This document shows positions 1 through 10,996 of a DNA stretch of 64,000 bases, piece by piece. The translations under genes and the position numbers were made by a program. The first letter of the stretch is position 1. The number at the start of each line of letters is the position of its first letter. Below the pieces are notes generated by a model that ran no database searches, had not been told where the DNA came from, and was given only the letters and a program-made list of their open reading frames with translations. The DNA comes from Novosphingobium jiangmenense (GTDB taxonomy: Bacteria; Pseudomonadota; Alphaproteobacteria; Sphingomonadales; Sphingomonadaceae): NCBI RefSeq assembly GCF_015694345.1, contig NZ_JADQDC010000001.1, forward strand, positions 372,001-436,000, read 5' to 3'.

Positions 1-602
1 GGCAGGTCGTAGTGAATGCGGTGGCTGTTGAAGGTCAGCGCGGAATAGCGGAACAGCAGGGGTTCATCCGGCACGATAACGCGGTGCGCGGTCCACGGGG
101 CGGGGTCGAACACGCCTTCCCCCGCTGGCGGTGGCACCGGAGGGGAGCCTGACGGCGCGGCGTCGCGATAGACCACGCTTTGCACTTCGCGGACGGCCAG
201 CGCGCCATCGCACAGCGTTTCATGGGCGATGTCGACGAAGACCAGCGTGCCGGTACTGCCGTGCTTCTCGGTGATCGCCGCGACGGACGAGCGCCGTTCG
301 ACGGCTGTGCCGATGGTGATGGGCGCAAGGAACTCAACCTTGCTGGAAGCCCACATCCGACGCGGCAAGGGAACCGGCGGCAGGAAGCTGTCAGGGCTAT
401 CATCGCGCAAAGGGTGGCCGTCCGGCCCGAGCGCGGCGGTCGGCGCGTCGGGGGTGCACAGGCACCAGTGGAAGCCTTGTGGCATGGTTCCGTCAGCGGG
501 GGCGGCGCGATCAAGCGTTGCCAGCCAGCGCGCGGCGTGGGCGGCATCGGCGCGGTCGGTGCGATGCTCGGTCCGGCCGATCCATGGGGTCCAGTCCGGC
601 AT
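1..602 (-). CDS. HTD2/MaoC-type acyl-CoA hydratase (3' end cut by window edge)
   Basis: Translating leftward from the ATG at 602 gives about 200 residues beginning [19 protein letters not shown] and running off the left edge. The segment PLPRRMWASSKVEFLAPITIG followed by VERRS and TLVFVDIAHE is typical of the N-terminal hot-dog half of HTD2-like hydratases (the FAS1-like dehydratase / mesaconyl-C4-CoA or itaconyl-CoA hydratase group). The family hydrates or dehydrates short branched acyl-CoA thioesters in the cytosol. Its ATG overlaps the stop of the upstream dehydrogenase gene (ATGA at 604-601), so the two are translationally coupled. That partner supports a role in C5-dicarboxylyl-CoA metabolism. 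The exact substrate is inferred, and the C-terminal half is not visible. Confidence 0.65.
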   Translation of the reverse strand, partial: MPDWTPWIGRTEHRTDRADAAHAARWLATLDRAAPADGTMPQGFHWCLCTPDAPTAALGPDGHPLRDDSPDSFLPPVPLPRRMWASSKVEFLAPITIGTAVERRSSVAAITEKHGSTGTLVFVDIAHETLCDGALAVREVQSVVYRDAAPSGSPPVPPPAGEGVFDPAPWTAHRVIVPDEPLLFRYSALTFNSHRIHYDL

Positions 603-2185
603 CAGTTGCGCCCTTCCAGCAGCCCTCGCGCGATGACCTGCGCCTGAATCTCCGCCGCACCTTCGAAGATGTTGAGAATGCGCGCGTCGCACAGCACGCG
701 GCTGATTTCGTATTCGAGGGCATAGCCGTTGCCGCCGTGGATCTGCAACGCAGCATCGGCATTGGACCAGGCAGCGCGCGCGGCGAGAAGCTTGGCCATG
801 CCGGCTTCGATATCGCAGCGCTTGCCCGAATCCTTGGCGCGGGCGGCGGCGTAGGTCAGTTCGCGGGCCATGACCATGTCGACGAGGCTCATCGCCATCT
901 TGTCGGCCACGCGGGGGAAGTGGACGATCGCCTTGCCGAACTGCTTGCGGTTCAGGGCGTAGTCGAGACCCAGTTCGAGCGCACGACGGGCGACGCCGAC
1001 CGCGCGGGCAGCGGTCTGGATGCGAGCGCCTTCGAAGGTGCGCATGAGCTGCTTGAAGCCCTGCCCCTCCTCGCCCCCGAGCAGGGCATCGGCAGGCGCA
1101 ATCATCCCATCGAACTGCAGCGCATATTCGCGCATGCCGCGATAGCCGAGCACTTCGATCTCGCTGCCGGTCATGCCCTGCGCCGGGAAGGGATCGGCCT
1201 CAGTGCCGCGCGGCTTTGGCACGAGCAGCATCGACAAACCGCCGTAGCCCTTTGCATCGGGAATGGTCCGGGCGAGCAGGGTCATCAGGTCAGACCGGGC
1301 AGCGTGGGTAATCCATGTTTTCGCGCCATCGATCTGCCATTGGCCGGTGTCGTCACGGCGAGCGCGAGTCTGGAGCGAGCCGAGGTCGGACCCGGTATCG
1401 GGTTCGGTGAAGACGGCGGTGGGCAGCACTTCCCCGCTGGCAATGGCCGGAAGCCACTGCGCCTTCTGCTGAGCCGTTCCGCCCAGAACGATCAGTTCTC
1501 CGGCGATCTCCGACCGCGTGCCGAGCGAACCCGCACCAATCCATCCGCGCGAGAGTTCCTCGGTGACCACACACATCACCAGCTTGCCGAGGCCAAGACC
1601 GCCGAATTCTTCGGGAATGCAGACGCCGAAGGTGCCGAGATCGGCCATGGCGCGCACGGTTTCGTCCGGGATCAGGGCGTTGGCGAGATGCCACTTGTGG
1701 GCGTGGGGCAGGATTTCGGCATCGGTGAAGCGGCGGAACTGGTCGCGGATGGTGTCGAGATCGGCGTCTCCGAGGCTTTCGGAGGGCCATTGCCCGGCGG
1801 CGAGCGCGGAGGCGACTTCGGCGCGGGCGCCTGCATGGTCCGCGTCGATCAGGCCGGCGCAGGAAGAGGCCAACGCTCGTGCCTGCTCGCCGAGGCCGAG
1901 GTCCGCAGGGCGGAGAATCTCGTTCTGCCCCATCGGCAGGCCACCGACGAGCTGGCCGATGGTTTCGGCAAAGGCGAGCCTTGCGATCAAGTGGTCGAGC
2001 GCGCAGCCGCCCCGCCCTGCCCAATCGGCAACGGCTTCAAGCGCGGCGACGCTGGTGGCGATCCAGGCGAAGCCATGGGCGGCGCGCTGGTGGTCGTCGA
2101 TCCGCAAACCATCGAGCCGACTGGCCAGTGCGACCTTAGCCACTGACCGATACGCGCGCGCGGCTTCGAGTTCCTGATCAAACAT
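602..2185 (-). CDS. mcd: Acyl-CoA dehydrogenase, methylsuccinyl-CoA dehydrogenase-like
   Basis: 527-residue flavoprotein, longer than the usual 380-400 residues because of an N-terminal extension of about 150 residues. The extension ([14 protein letters not shown], then [18 protein letters not shown]) resembles that of (2S)-methylsuccinyl-CoA dehydrogenase of the ethylmalonyl-CoA pathway. The dehydrogenase core has [13 protein letters not shown] (substrate/FAD loop), RKQFGKAI, and a C-terminal [18 protein letters not shown] in which Glu508 sits at the catalytic-base position. The enzyme would oxidise methylsuccinyl-CoA to mesaconyl-CoA using FAD. The downstream coupled hydratase gene fits such a step. 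No ethylmalonyl-CoA mutase or crotonyl-CoA carboxylase/reductase gene is in the window, so a general branched acyl-CoA dehydrogenase is the alternative. Confidence 0.7.
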   Translation of the reverse strand: MFDQELEAARAYRSVAKVALASRLDGLRIDDHQRAAHGFAWIATSVAALEAVADWAGRGGCALDHLIARLAFAETIGQLVGGLPMGQNEILRPADLGLGEQARALASSCAGLIDADHAGARAEVASALAAGQWPSESLGDADLDTIRDQFRRFTDAEILPHAHKWHLANALIPDETVRAMADLGTFGVCIPEEFGGLGLGKLVMCVVTEELSRGWIGAGSLGTRSEIAGELIVLGGTAQQKAQWLPAIASGEVLPTAVFTEPDTGSDLGSLQTRARRDDTGQWQIDGAKTWITHAARSDLMTLLARTIPDAKGYGGLSMLLVPKPRGTEADPFPAQGMTGSEIEVLGYRGMREYALQFDGMIAPADALLGGEEGQGFKQLMRTFEGARIQTAARAVGVARRALELGLDYALNRKQFGKAIVHFPRVADKMAMSLVDMVMARELTYAAARAKDSGKRCDIEAGMAKLLAARAAWSNADAALQIHGGNGYALEYEISRVLCDARILNIFEGAAEIQAQVIARGLLEGRN

Positions 2186-2237
2186 CCTGTTCTTTTTCCG
2201 GATTGTAGAATGTAAGCATTGCTATTATCGCCAAGGC

Positions 2238-2693
2238 ATGAAAGTCAACGTGGCCTTCTTGTCATCTGACGTCGGACGCCTGTTCCGCAAGCGCTTTGCC
2301 GCCAGTGCCCAGCACTTTGGCGTGACCGGGCCGCAGTGGCGCATGCTCGCCGCGATCCAGCGCGAGCCGGGAACGAACCAAGGCGCGCTGGCCGGATGGC
2401 TCGAGGTCGAGCCGATCACGGCGGGCCGCATGGTCGACAGGCTCGAGAAGATGGGGCTGGTCGAACGGCGCGACGATCCTGCCGATCGCCGCTGCTGGTG
2501 CCTCTATCTGACCGCGAAGGGCGAGGACCTTGTCCGCCGCATGGCGCCGCTGGCGCAGCAGGCAATCAGCGACGCGGTTTCGAGCCTGAGCGATGACGAA
2601 CACGCGCAATTGCTCTCGTTGCTGGAGCGGGTGCGCATGAACCTTTCCGATGATTCCCCTTCTGAAGCGAACCTGATCCATGGCCGAGGCTGA
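2238..2693 (+). CDS. MarR-family transcriptional regulator
   Basis: 151-residue winged-helix protein with the MarR layout: an N-terminal dimerisation helix, a recognition segment around residues 45-75 (NQGALAGWLEVEPITAGRMVDRLEKMGLVERR) and a wing with DPADRRCWCLYLTAKGEDL. It overlaps the start of the emrA-like gene by 14 bases and lies first in a three-gene efflux operon, so it probably represses its own operon and responds to an efflux substrate. The 52-base gap to the divergent dehydrogenase gene must hold both promoters. It contains the short inverted repeat AATG-TAAG-CATT at 2209-2220, a weak operator candidate. Confidence 0.85.
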   Translation: MKVNVAFLSSDVGRLFRKRFAASAQHFGVTGPQWRMLAAIQREPGTNQGALAGWLEVEPITAGRMVDRLEKMGLVERRDDPADRRCWCLYLTAKGEDLVRRMAPLAQQAISDAVSSLSDDEHAQLLSLLERVRMNLSDDSPSEANLIHGRG

Positions 2694-3736
2694 CCCCTTC
2701 CCTCCCCAGAACTCTCCTGCTGCGCAGGCCGCTGCCGAGCATGGCGGCAAGACGCGTGCGAGGCGGATGCGTACCGTGCTGATGTTCCTCGGCCCGATTG
2801 CGGCGGTGGCCGGCGGCCTGTGGTACTGGTTCGGCAACCAGGGCACGGTCGAGACCGACAATGCCTATATCAAGCAGGACATCGTTGCCGTGGCGGGCGA
2901 GGTCAGCGGGCTGATCGTCAAGGTCAACGTGCGCGAGAACCAGCACGTGAAGGCTGGCGACGTGCTTTTCACGATCGATCCGGCGACCTTTGACGCCACC
3001 ATCAGGCAGGCAGACGCGCAGATCGCCACGGCGCAGGCCAAGGTCACCGCGCTCAATGCCGACGTGGCCGCCAAGGCTGCGGATCTGGCCGCTGCCAATG
3101 ACGACCTCGCCCTCGCCCAAGCCAACCTTGCGCGCGAGAAGGCGCTGATGGACAAGGGTTTCAACACCCGCGCGCGGATGGATACGGCAGAGCACGCCGT
3201 GGCCGTGGCGCGTGACCGGATCGTCTCGATCCGCGCCGATGTCGAAAAGGCGCGGGCCGAGCTTGCCACCGGCTCGCAGGTTCCCGGCGTCAATCCCGCC
3301 ATCGCCGCCGCACAGGCCAACCGCGCCAAGGCAAGCCTCGACATCGAACGCACCGTGGTGCGCGCGCCCGCCGATGGCGTGGTGACGCAAGTTTCGCGCC
3401 TGCAGATCGGCCAGATGGTGTTCCCCGGCGTGCCGATGGTCTCGATCGTGCGCGATGGCAGCGCGCGGGTGGAAGCGAACTTCAAGGAAACCGACCTCAA
3501 CCACATGCGCCCCGGACAGCCAGCGGAGATCGAGATCGACGCCTATCCTGGGCTGAAGCTGAAGGGCCACGTCGAATCGATCGGCGCGGGCACGGGGTCC
3601 GAATTCTCGGTGCTTCCCGCACAAAACGCCACCGGCAACTGGGTGAAGGTGATCCAGCGCGTGCCGGTGCGCATCGCCATCGACAGCAAGTCGGAACGGC
3701 CGCTGATCGCAGGGCTCAGCTCCGACGTCACGGTCC

Positions 3737-3750
<14 letters not shown>
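2680..3750 (+). CDS. emrA: EmrA/HlyD-type periplasmic adaptor of a drug efflux pump
   Basis: 356 residues. One inner-membrane anchor lies near residues 33-52 (TVLMFLGPIAAVAGGLWYWF), after a charged cytoplasmic tail. It is followed by the split lipoyl/barrel-sandwich domain (TDNAYIKQDIVAVAGEVSG ... VVRAPADGVVTQVS) and a long alanine-rich helical hairpin around residues 95-200. The C-terminal beta-barrel carries the EmrA-like stretch VRIAIDSKSERPLIAGLS. The protein would bridge the MFS pump in the inner membrane to a TolC-type channel. It overlaps marR upstream and the MFS gene downstream by 14 bases each, showing tight co-translation. No outer-membrane channel gene belongs to this operon; the TolC gene at 10993-12381 belongs to another. 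Confidence 0.88.
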
Positions 3751-5257
<1,507 letters not shown>

Positions 5258-5285
5258 GGCGCTCCCGCTTCCCCGGAATCAGGCC

Positions 5286-5315
5286 AAAAAAATGGGGCCG
5301 ACTTGCGTCAGCCCC
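5286..5315 (-). terminator. Rho-independent terminator for folD
   Basis: A hairpin with GGGGC (5294-5298) and GCCCC (5311-5315) extends inward through GAC/GTC with one mismatch. Read leftward it is followed by a run of seven T (plus-strand A run at 5286-5292). It lies 96 bases beyond the folD stop. The efflux operon also ends here from the other side, but that direction has no U-run. Confidence 0.7.
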
Positions 5316-5410
5316 TTGGAAAGTTTGGGAGAGGATGCCTGAAAGGCCTGTCCCATATCGATTCTGTTAGCGTTATCGGCAAGTGCGAAGGGCGCTTTCT
5401 CATTTGCGTT

Positions 5411-6274
5411 CTATGCAACCGCGGCTCGCTTGGCCGCGGTCACCGTGTTGCTCAACAGGCAGGCAATCGTCATCGGCCCCACCCCGCCCGGCACCGGCGT
5501 GACCGCCTTGGCATGTTCAAGTTCGTGCGTGGCGCAATCGCCCACGATCTTGGTGTTGCCATCGTGATCAACCACGCGGGTGATGCCGACATCGATGACC
5601 ACGGCACCGGGCTTCACCCAGTATCCGCGTACAAGATGCGGGGCACCGGCGGCGGCGACGATGACATCGGCCTTGCGGGCGACGTCGGGCAGGTCCTTCG
5701 TCTCGATATGGGTGACGGTAACCGTCGCCTCGCGCTCGAGCAGGAGCATCGAGACCGGCTTGCCGACGATGTTGGACTTGCCGATCACCACGACGTTGAG
5801 CCCGCGATAGTCCTCGATCACGCTGTCGAGCAGCATCATGACGCCCAGCGGCGTGCACGGGACGAGGCCGCCGGTGCCGGTGGAGAGGCGTCCGACATTT
5901 ACGGGGTGGAAGCCGTCGACGTCCTTGCCGGGATCGATCCGGTCAAGCACCAGCGCGGCGTCGATGTGCCGGGGCAGCGGAAGCTGGACGAGGATGCCGT
6001 GGATTTTCGGGTCGGCGTTGAGCTTGTCGATCAGGCCGAGCACGACCTCCTGCGGAGTATCGGCAGCGAGGCGATGTTCGATCGAGCGGATGCCCGCCTT
6101 GCGGCACTGCGCGATCTTGCGGCCGACATAGACTTCGCTGGCGGGATCGTTGCCGACGAGAATCACGGCGAGGCCTGGTGCATCGCCGCCCGCTGCGACG
6201 ATCTCGGCGACGTCCGCCGCAGTACGCGCCAGCACTTGCGCGGCCAGCGCCTTGCCATCGATGATCTGGGCCAT
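5411..6274 (-). CDS. folD: Bifunctional methylenetetrahydrofolate dehydrogenase/cyclohydrolase FolD
   Basis: 287 residues, normal for FolD. It interconverts 5,10-methylene-, 5,10-methenyl- and 10-formyl-tetrahydrofolate using NADP. Visible signatures: VGNDPASEVYVGRK (with the YxxxK catalytic pair), GILVQLPLP, PGKDVDGFHPVN, the Rossmann segment VVIGKSNIVGKP and the C-terminal PVPGGVGPMT. The start is set at MAQIIDGKALAA (6274), where homology begins; an in-frame ATG at 6295 is possible but overlaps an inverted repeat. The gene lies alone between a terminator and that repeat, downstream of a phosphohexomutase gene in the same direction. Confidence 0.95.
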   Translation of the reverse strand: MAQIIDGKALAAQVLARTAADVAEIVAAGGDAPGLAVILVGNDPASEVYVGRKIAQCRKAGIRSIEHRLAADTPQEVVLGLIDKLNADPKIHGILVQLPLPRHIDAALVLDRIDPGKDVDGFHPVNVGRLSTGTGGLVPCTPLGVMMLLDSVIEDYRGLNVVVIGKSNIVGKPVSMLLLEREATVTVTHIETKDLPDVARKADVIVAAAGAPHLVRGYWVKPGAVVIDVGITRVVDHDGNTKIVGDCATHELEHAKAVTPVPGGVGPMTIACLLSNTVTAAKRAAVA

Positions 6275-6296
6275 TGTCTGTTCCTCAACCGCCATT

Positions 6297-6315
6297 TTGT
6301 ATGTGTTGCATACAA
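6297..6315. promoter_or_regulatory. Perfect inverted repeat upstream of folD, operator candidate
   Basis: Arms TTGTATG (6297-6303) and CATACAA (6309-6315) are perfectly complementary around a 5-base spacer. The right half reads TTGCATACAA, close to the TTGCATACA sites at 24068, 24836 and 41468. The element lies 23-41 bases before the folD start, between folD and the mutase gene. It resembles operators of FadR-subfamily GntR regulators; which protein binds it is unknown. Confidence 0.55.
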
Positions 6316-6317
6316 TA

Positions 6318-7841
6318 TTAGCGATGAGCTGCGCGGAACGCAACTGCTTCGGGCACGACATCGGCAAGCACGTGCGCCAGCGCCCGCGCATTGAGGTCGC
6401 GCGCCTTCGCCTCGGTCTCCGCCTCGCTGTAGCAGCGCAGTTCGGGAGCGTTGCCTGAGGGGCGGAAATGGAGGATCGCGCCGTCGGCGAAGGTCATGCG
6501 GTAGCCGTCGGTGGTGTCGATGCCAGTGGGGAAGCCGGCGATCTCACCGAAGAGGCGGGCGATGCGGGCGAGCTGTTCATCTTCCGGACCGTGGCTCAGG
6601 AAGGCTATCAGCGCCGCGCTGTGGTCTTGCGGAAAATCGGCGACGCGGTCGGAGAAAGTGAAACGCGGCGGGAGTTCGGCGACGACTTCGGCGAGCGGAC
6701 GGTGCTTCGCGTTCATCAGCACGGCAATGATCGGCAGCAGGGCATCGCGGGTGGGCAGCGGCGCCATATCATCGACGGCGCTGCCCAGCAGGAAGCCGCC
6801 ATTGGCTTCATAGCCGCAGACGCGCGCGGCGGGGTCGGCTTCCGCAGCGTCCATCATCGCCCGGATCACGTAGGGCGAGCCGATGCGCGTGCGGACAACC
6901 TTGGGCACGGCGCCGCTGAGTTCCAGCACGGTGTTCGAACTGACCGGCGTCACCGCCACGTCTGCCCCGACCGCCCGCGCACAGAGCAGGCCGACGATGT
7001 CGCCGCGTAGCCAGGTGCCCGAGGCATCCGCAACCAGCGGACGGTCGGAATCGCCATCGGTCGAGATGATCGCGTCGACCTTGTTCTCGGCGGCCCAATG
7101 CGCGGCAAGGGCGATGTCCTCCTCGCGAATCGCCTCGGTATCGACCGGCACGAACACCGTCTCGCGCCCGAACGGCACGGCCGTGGCGCCGAGGGCCTCG
7201 ATCGCGCGCACCAGCACGTCACGGCCCACGGCGGTGTGCTGGTAGACGCCGATGGTCAGGCCAGCGAGCGCATCGGCGCCGAAATGGCGGACATAGCGGG
7301 CGATGTACTCGTCCTCGACCGGGGTTACCTCCGGCAGGGCCACCGGCGCCAGCAGGCTGTCATCATTGCCGAAGCGCGCCGGGTCTATCACGACGCGCTG
7401 GCCGACGATGCCCGCCTCGTCGCTCTTGAGCACTTCGCCATGGGGGCGGTAGAACTTGATGCCGTTGCGGTCTGCCGGGATGTGGCTGCCGGTGACCATG
7501 ATCGATGGGATGCCGCTGCCCATGGCGTGAAACGCCAATGCGGGCGTCGGCGTAAGACCGCAGAACACGATCTGCCCCCCGCAATCGCGCACCGCCGTGG
7601 TGCAGGCGGCGAGGATACGCGGGGTGCTTGTCCGCAGGTCCCCGGCGAGCGCGACGCGGTCACCGGTGGAAAATTCTCCGATCTGGCGCAAATACTGAAG
7701 AAAGGCAGTGGCATAGGCATGACACAGCTTGTCGGTCATCGCCGCGGCCAGCCCGCGCACGCCGCTGGTGCCGAAGGGCACCCCGCTCGACGCCATCAGT
7801 TCTGCGACAGAGACGCCCGCAGCTGAGCCCAAGTCATTCAT
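6318..7841 (-). CDS. Phosphomannomutase/phosphoglucomutase family protein
   Basis: 507 residues with the alpha-D-phosphohexomutase order of motifs: FGTSGVRGL near residue 23, active-site serine loop VTGSHIPADRNGIKF (Ser119), metal-binding DGDSDRP (262-268), sugar-specificity loop YEANGGFLLGS, and phosphate-binding RPSGNAPELRCY near the C-terminus. It would interconvert hexose 6- and 1-phosphates for nucleotide-sugar and polysaccharide synthesis. The serine loop reads TGSHIP rather than the more common TASHNP, marking a subgroup. The start at MNDLGSAAG (7841) is chosen because upstream residues lack homology. Only 43 bases separate its stop from the folD start. Sugar specificity (mannose or glucose) cannot be decided. 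Confidence 0.88.
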   Translation of the reverse strand: MNDLGSAAGVSVAELMASSGVPFGTSGVRGLAAAMTDKLCHAYATAFLQYLRQIGEFSTGDRVALAGDLRTSTPRILAACTTAVRDCGGQIVFCGLTPTPALAFHAMGSGIPSIMVTGSHIPADRNGIKFYRPHGEVLKSDEAGIVGQRVVIDPARFGNDDSLLAPVALPEVTPVEDEYIARYVRHFGADALAGLTIGVYQHTAVGRDVLVRAIEALGATAVPFGRETVFVPVDTEAIREEDIALAAHWAAENKVDAIISTDGDSDRPLVADASGTWLRGDIVGLLCARAVGADVAVTPVSSNTVLELSGAVPKVVRTRIGSPYVIRAMMDAAEADPAARVCGYEANGGFLLGSAVDDMAPLPTRDALLPIIAVLMNAKHRPLAEVVAELPPRFTFSDRVADFPQDHSAALIAFLSHGPEDEQLARIARLFGEIAGFPTGIDTTDGYRMTFADGAILHFRPSGNAPELRCYSEAETEAKARDLNARALAHVLADVVPEAVAFRAAHR

Positions 7842-8134
7842 ACAAAGCCACTTTCCAAACGTTCTTGCCGGTCGGGACAGTCGTTCGCACTCGATTGAGC
7901 ACGTGCGGCACGCATCCTGCCGATCGGAATTCTGCCACGCTGTCCGAACCGGAAGGCCGATGTTCCGTTCCCGACCGCTGGTCCAAAACCGGCCCCTTAT
8001 CCGCAATTGCGCGGTTCGTCTGCCCCCGAGCACACCTTGCAGGCCAGCAAAAAAAGTTCACACAAGGTTGGCACAAAGATACCAAAGCATCCCCAACTGT
8101 GCTGCAACTGCGAAGAAGTGGATTCTAAAGACAA
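7842..8134. other. Divergent intergenic region between mutase and exporter operon
   Basis: 293 bases without a credible gene. It must contain the promoters of the leftward mutase gene and the rightward exporter operon. Widely spaced arms ACCTTG/CAAGGT lie around 8035-8072 and TTGG/CCAA around 8071-8088. No convincing -35/-10 pair, riboswitch or small RNA was recognised. Confidence 0.4.
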
Positions 8135-9847
8135 ATGGCAGCCGGCCCTGACCATGCGACCGCCCCCGCGGCGCACCACCACGTACCGACGTTCCGCGAT
8201 TTCTTTCGCTGGGCGCGGCAGGTGCTGGGCCCCGATGCCGCCTTCGTGCGGCTGGCGCTGCTGTTCGGCGCGGCGATCTCGCTGCTGTCGCTCGCCACGC
8301 CGATCTCGGTGCAGTTGCTCATCAACTCGGTGGCCAACACCGCCCTGCCCGCCCCGCTGCTGACGCTGGCGGCGATCCTGTTCGTGCTGCTGCTGGTCTG
8401 GGGCGTGCTCAGCGCGTTCCGGGTCCACCTCCTCGCCAAGTTCGAGCGGCGCTTCTTTGCCCGGCTGGTGGCGGAGATCACCCTGCGGGCGGTCCACGCC
8501 CAGAACCCGTTCTTCGTCGACGCCCGGCGCGGGGACCTGTTCAACCGCTTCTTCGACATGGGCATCGTCCAGAAATCGCTGACCAGCCTGCTGATCGGCG
8601 GCTTCACCATCGTCCTGCAAAGCTTTGTCGGACTGGTGGTGACGAGCTTCTACCACCCCTTCTTCCTCGCCTTCAACCTGGTGCTGGTGCTGGTCGTCGT
8701 GGTGATCTGGCGGATCTGGGCCAATGCCTCGATCGCCAGCGCCGTGGCCAAGAGCCATGCCAAGCACGCCACGGCGCACTGGCTCGGCACGGTCGGCGGC
8801 TCGAACGGCGTCTACAAGTCCAGCCGCCACATGGCCTATGCGATCCAGCGGTCCGAGGAGATGACGGCCAACTACGTCGCCGCGCACCGCCGCCATTTTG
8901 GCTATACCTTTGGCCAGACCCTTGCCCTGCTGCTGCTCTATGCGCTGGCCAGCGCCGGGCTGCTGGCGATGGGCGGCTGGCTGATCCTGCAGGGCGAGCT
9001 TTCGATCGGCCAGCTGGTGGCGGCCGAGCTGATCCTTTCGGGCGTGTTCTACGGCGTTGCCCAGCTCGGCACCTACCTCGAAGTCTTCTACGAGCTTTCG
9101 GCGAGCCTCGAGGAACTGCACCTGTTCTGGGAAGTCCCGCAGGAATCCGCGCCCAAGGCCGATGCCGCCTGCCCGCCCGACGGTTCGATCCGGCTGCGCC
9201 AGGTCTATCACGGCGACCACCACCTCGACTTTTCGGTCCCCAGCGGCGCACAAGTCGGCGTGCTGGCCGCGCCCGGCGTGGAGCGCACGCTGGCGACACT
9301 GCTCAAGCGGCTCGACGTGCCGCGTTCGGGCTTCGTCTCGGTGGGCGGCGCGGACCTTGCCTCGCTCGACATGTATCGCCTGCGTTCGGACGTGATCGTG
9401 CTGGACAGGCCGACCATCGTTGAGATGTCGGTGCGCGATTACCTCGGCCTCGGCGATCCGGACCATCCCGAAGCGCAGATCGATGCGCTCGAGCTCGTCG
9501 GGCTGGCGGGGCGCGTCGGCGTCCTGCCCGGAGGGCTCGATGCGCTGCTGTCCAGTTCCGGCTATCCGCTGACCGTGGGCGAGACCATGGCGCTCAAGCT
9601 GGCAGGGGCAGTGGTGGCGCGGCCGCGCGTGCTGATGCTCTCGCCGATCTATGACATGCTGCCGCCCGAACGGCTTGACCGGGTCTTCGCCGCGCTGCGC
9701 CCGCACGGCACCACGATCATGCAGTTCACCAACCGCCCGGAAGGCCTCAAGCGCGATTCCTGGCTGTGGATCGGGCCCGACGTCCAGGCCGAGGGGCTGA
9801 CCGTGGACGATGTCATGCACTACGCCTACGTCGGCAAGGAGGGCTGA
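8135..9847 (+). CDS. ABC exporter-like protein with a fully degenerate ATPase domain
   Basis: 570 residues built like a half-ABC exporter: a transmembrane domain of about six helices (residues 38-310) joined to a nucleotide-binding-domain fold (about 350-570). The fold aligns along its length: SIRLRQVYHG at the start, GGADLASLDMYRLR before the Q-loop, LPGGLDALLSSSGYPLT before the signature. Every catalytic motif is lost. Walker A is VLAAPGVERTL (376-386; no GKS/T), the Q-loop region is VLDRPTIVE, the signature is LTVGE (479-483), Walker B is VLMLSP (SP instead of DE) and the switch histidine is Asn533. No C39 peptidase domain is present. It heads an operon with HlyD, TolC and TonB-receptor genes, so it looks like the inner-membrane part of a type I secretion-like machine that cannot hydrolyse ATP by itself. 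Confidence 0.85.
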   Translation: MAAGPDHATAPAAHHHVPTFRDFFRWARQVLGPDAAFVRLALLFGAAISLLSLATPISVQLLINSVANTALPAPLLTLAAILFVLLLVWGVLSAFRVHLLAKFERRFFARLVAEITLRAVHAQNPFFVDARRGDLFNRFFDMGIVQKSLTSLLIGGFTIVLQSFVGLVVTSFYHPFFLAFNLVLVLVVVVIWRIWANASIASAVAKSHAKHATAHWLGTVGGSNGVYKSSRHMAYAIQRSEEMTANYVAAHRRHFGYTFGQTLALLLLYALASAGLLAMGGWLILQGELSIGQLVAAELILSGVFYGVAQLGTYLEVFYELSASLEELHLFWEVPQESAPKADAACPPDGSIRLRQVYHGDHHLDFSVPSGAQVGVLAAPGVERTLATLLKRLDVPRSGFVSVGGADLASLDMYRLRSDVIVLDRPTIVEMSVRDYLGLGDPDHPEAQIDALELVGLAGRVGVLPGGLDALLSSSGYPLTVGETMALKLAGAVVARPRVLMLSPIYDMLPPERLDRVFAALRPHGTTIMQFTNRPEGLKRDSWLWIGPDVQAEGLTVDDVMHYAYVGKEG

Positions 9848-9850
9848 GCC

Positions 9851-10996
9851 ATGGCCGCCAGAACCGCCCCCCACGCACACGATCTTTCGGCGTTTTCCAC
9901 CTTCGCCAGCCTGAAGGTGCCGCGCACCACGCGCACGCTTGGCCGCATGATCGCGGTGACGATCCCGCTTCTGCTGATCCTGCTCTTCGCGGTGAAGTGG
10001 GTGCAGACCGCTCCCGGCCGCGGCGATGTCATCGCGCTGAACCCGGAGGACCGCGTTCAGCAGGTGACCGCGCTGGTCCCCGGCCGGGTCGAACGCTGGT
10101 TCGTGGTCGATGGGCAGCAGGTGAAGAAGGGCGATCCGATCGCCCGGATCATCGACAATGACCCGGACCTGCTGATCCGCCTCGCCGCAGAGCGCGAGCA
10201 GGTGCTGGCCCAGATCACCGCTGCCGAACAGGCCATGGCCACGGCGCGGCTCGACGTGAACCGCTCCTCGCAGCTCTATTCCGAAGGGCTTGCCGCCCGG
10301 CGCGACTATGAAGCGACGCAGATCAAGGTGGCCGAACTCAATGCGAAGCTCGCCGAGGCCCGCGCCAAGCTGAGCAAGGTCGACATCGCGCTTGGTCGCC
10401 AGTCGGCCCAGCTGGTGCGCGCGCCGCATGACGGGCGCATCCAGTCGCTGAACACCGCCGCCGGGGCAACCCTGGTCAGCGCCGGGGACTGGTTGGCAAC
10501 GCTGGTACCCGAAAAGCGCACGCGCGTGGTCGAGCTGCTGGTCGATGGCCGCGACGCCGCATTGGTACGCAAGGGACAGGCCGTGCGCCTGAACTTCGAA
10601 GGCTGGCCCGCGATCCAGTTCAGCGGCTGGCCTTCGGTGGCGCAGGGCATGTTCGACGGCCGCGTGCTGACGATCGACCCTTCGGCGCAGCCCAACGGCC
10701 TGTTCCGCGTGCTGGTGGAACCCATGCCCGGCAAGCCTGAGTGGCCCGACGACAACTACGTCCGCCTCGGCTCCAAGGTGCGCGGATGGATCCAGATGGA
10801 AACCGTGACGATCGCCTACGAACTGTGGCGCCAGCTCAACGATTTCCCGCTTGAGTTCCCCACCCCGGTCAACGCCGGCCCGCGCAAGGGCAATGGCCTC
10901 AAGGCGCTGTCCGACAAGGACGCTGCCAAGGGCAAGAGCGAGGGCAAGGCCGGCTACGACAGCTATGGCAAGGACGAGGACGAGGACGCGAAATGA
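9851..10996 (+). CDS. HlyD-family membrane fusion protein
   Basis: 381 residues. A cytoplasmic tail is followed by one membrane anchor near residues 33-50 (MIAVTIPLLLILLFAVKWV), a lipoyl half-motif (ALVPGRVERWFVVDGQQVKKGDPIARI), a helical hairpin of roughly 90 residues (105-190), the second lipoyl half (LVRAPHDGRIQSLNTAAGATL) and a beta-barrel domain. The C-terminal 40 residues are low-complexity Lys/Gly/Asp/Glu, which is unusual for the family. The gene starts 3 bases after the degenerate exporter and overlaps the TolC gene by ATGA. It would link the inner-membrane component to the TolC channel. Confidence 0.87.
   Translation: MAARTAPHAHDLSAFSTFASLKVPRTTRTLGRMIAVTIPLLLILLFAVKWVQTAPGRGDVIALNPEDRVQQVTALVPGRVERWFVVDGQQVKKGDPIARIIDNDPDLLIRLAAEREQVLAQITAAEQAMATARLDVNRSSQLYSEGLAARRDYEATQIKVAELNAKLAEARAKLSKVDIALGRQSAQLVRAPHDGRIQSLNTAAGATLVSAGDWLATLVPEKRTRVVELLVDGRDAALVRKGQAVRLNFEGWPAIQFSGWPSVAQGMFDGRVLTIDPSAQPNGLFRVLVEPMPGKPEWPDDNYVRLGSKVRGWIQMETVTIAYELWRQLNDFPLEFPTPVNAGPRKGNGLKALSDKDAAKGKSEGKAGYDSYGKDEDEDAK

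Noticed and set aside
8065..8095. Sigma-54 -24/-12 promoter near TTGGCACAAAGATACC
   Set aside because: The -24 part (TGGCAC) fits but the -12 element TTGC is absent at the required spacing.
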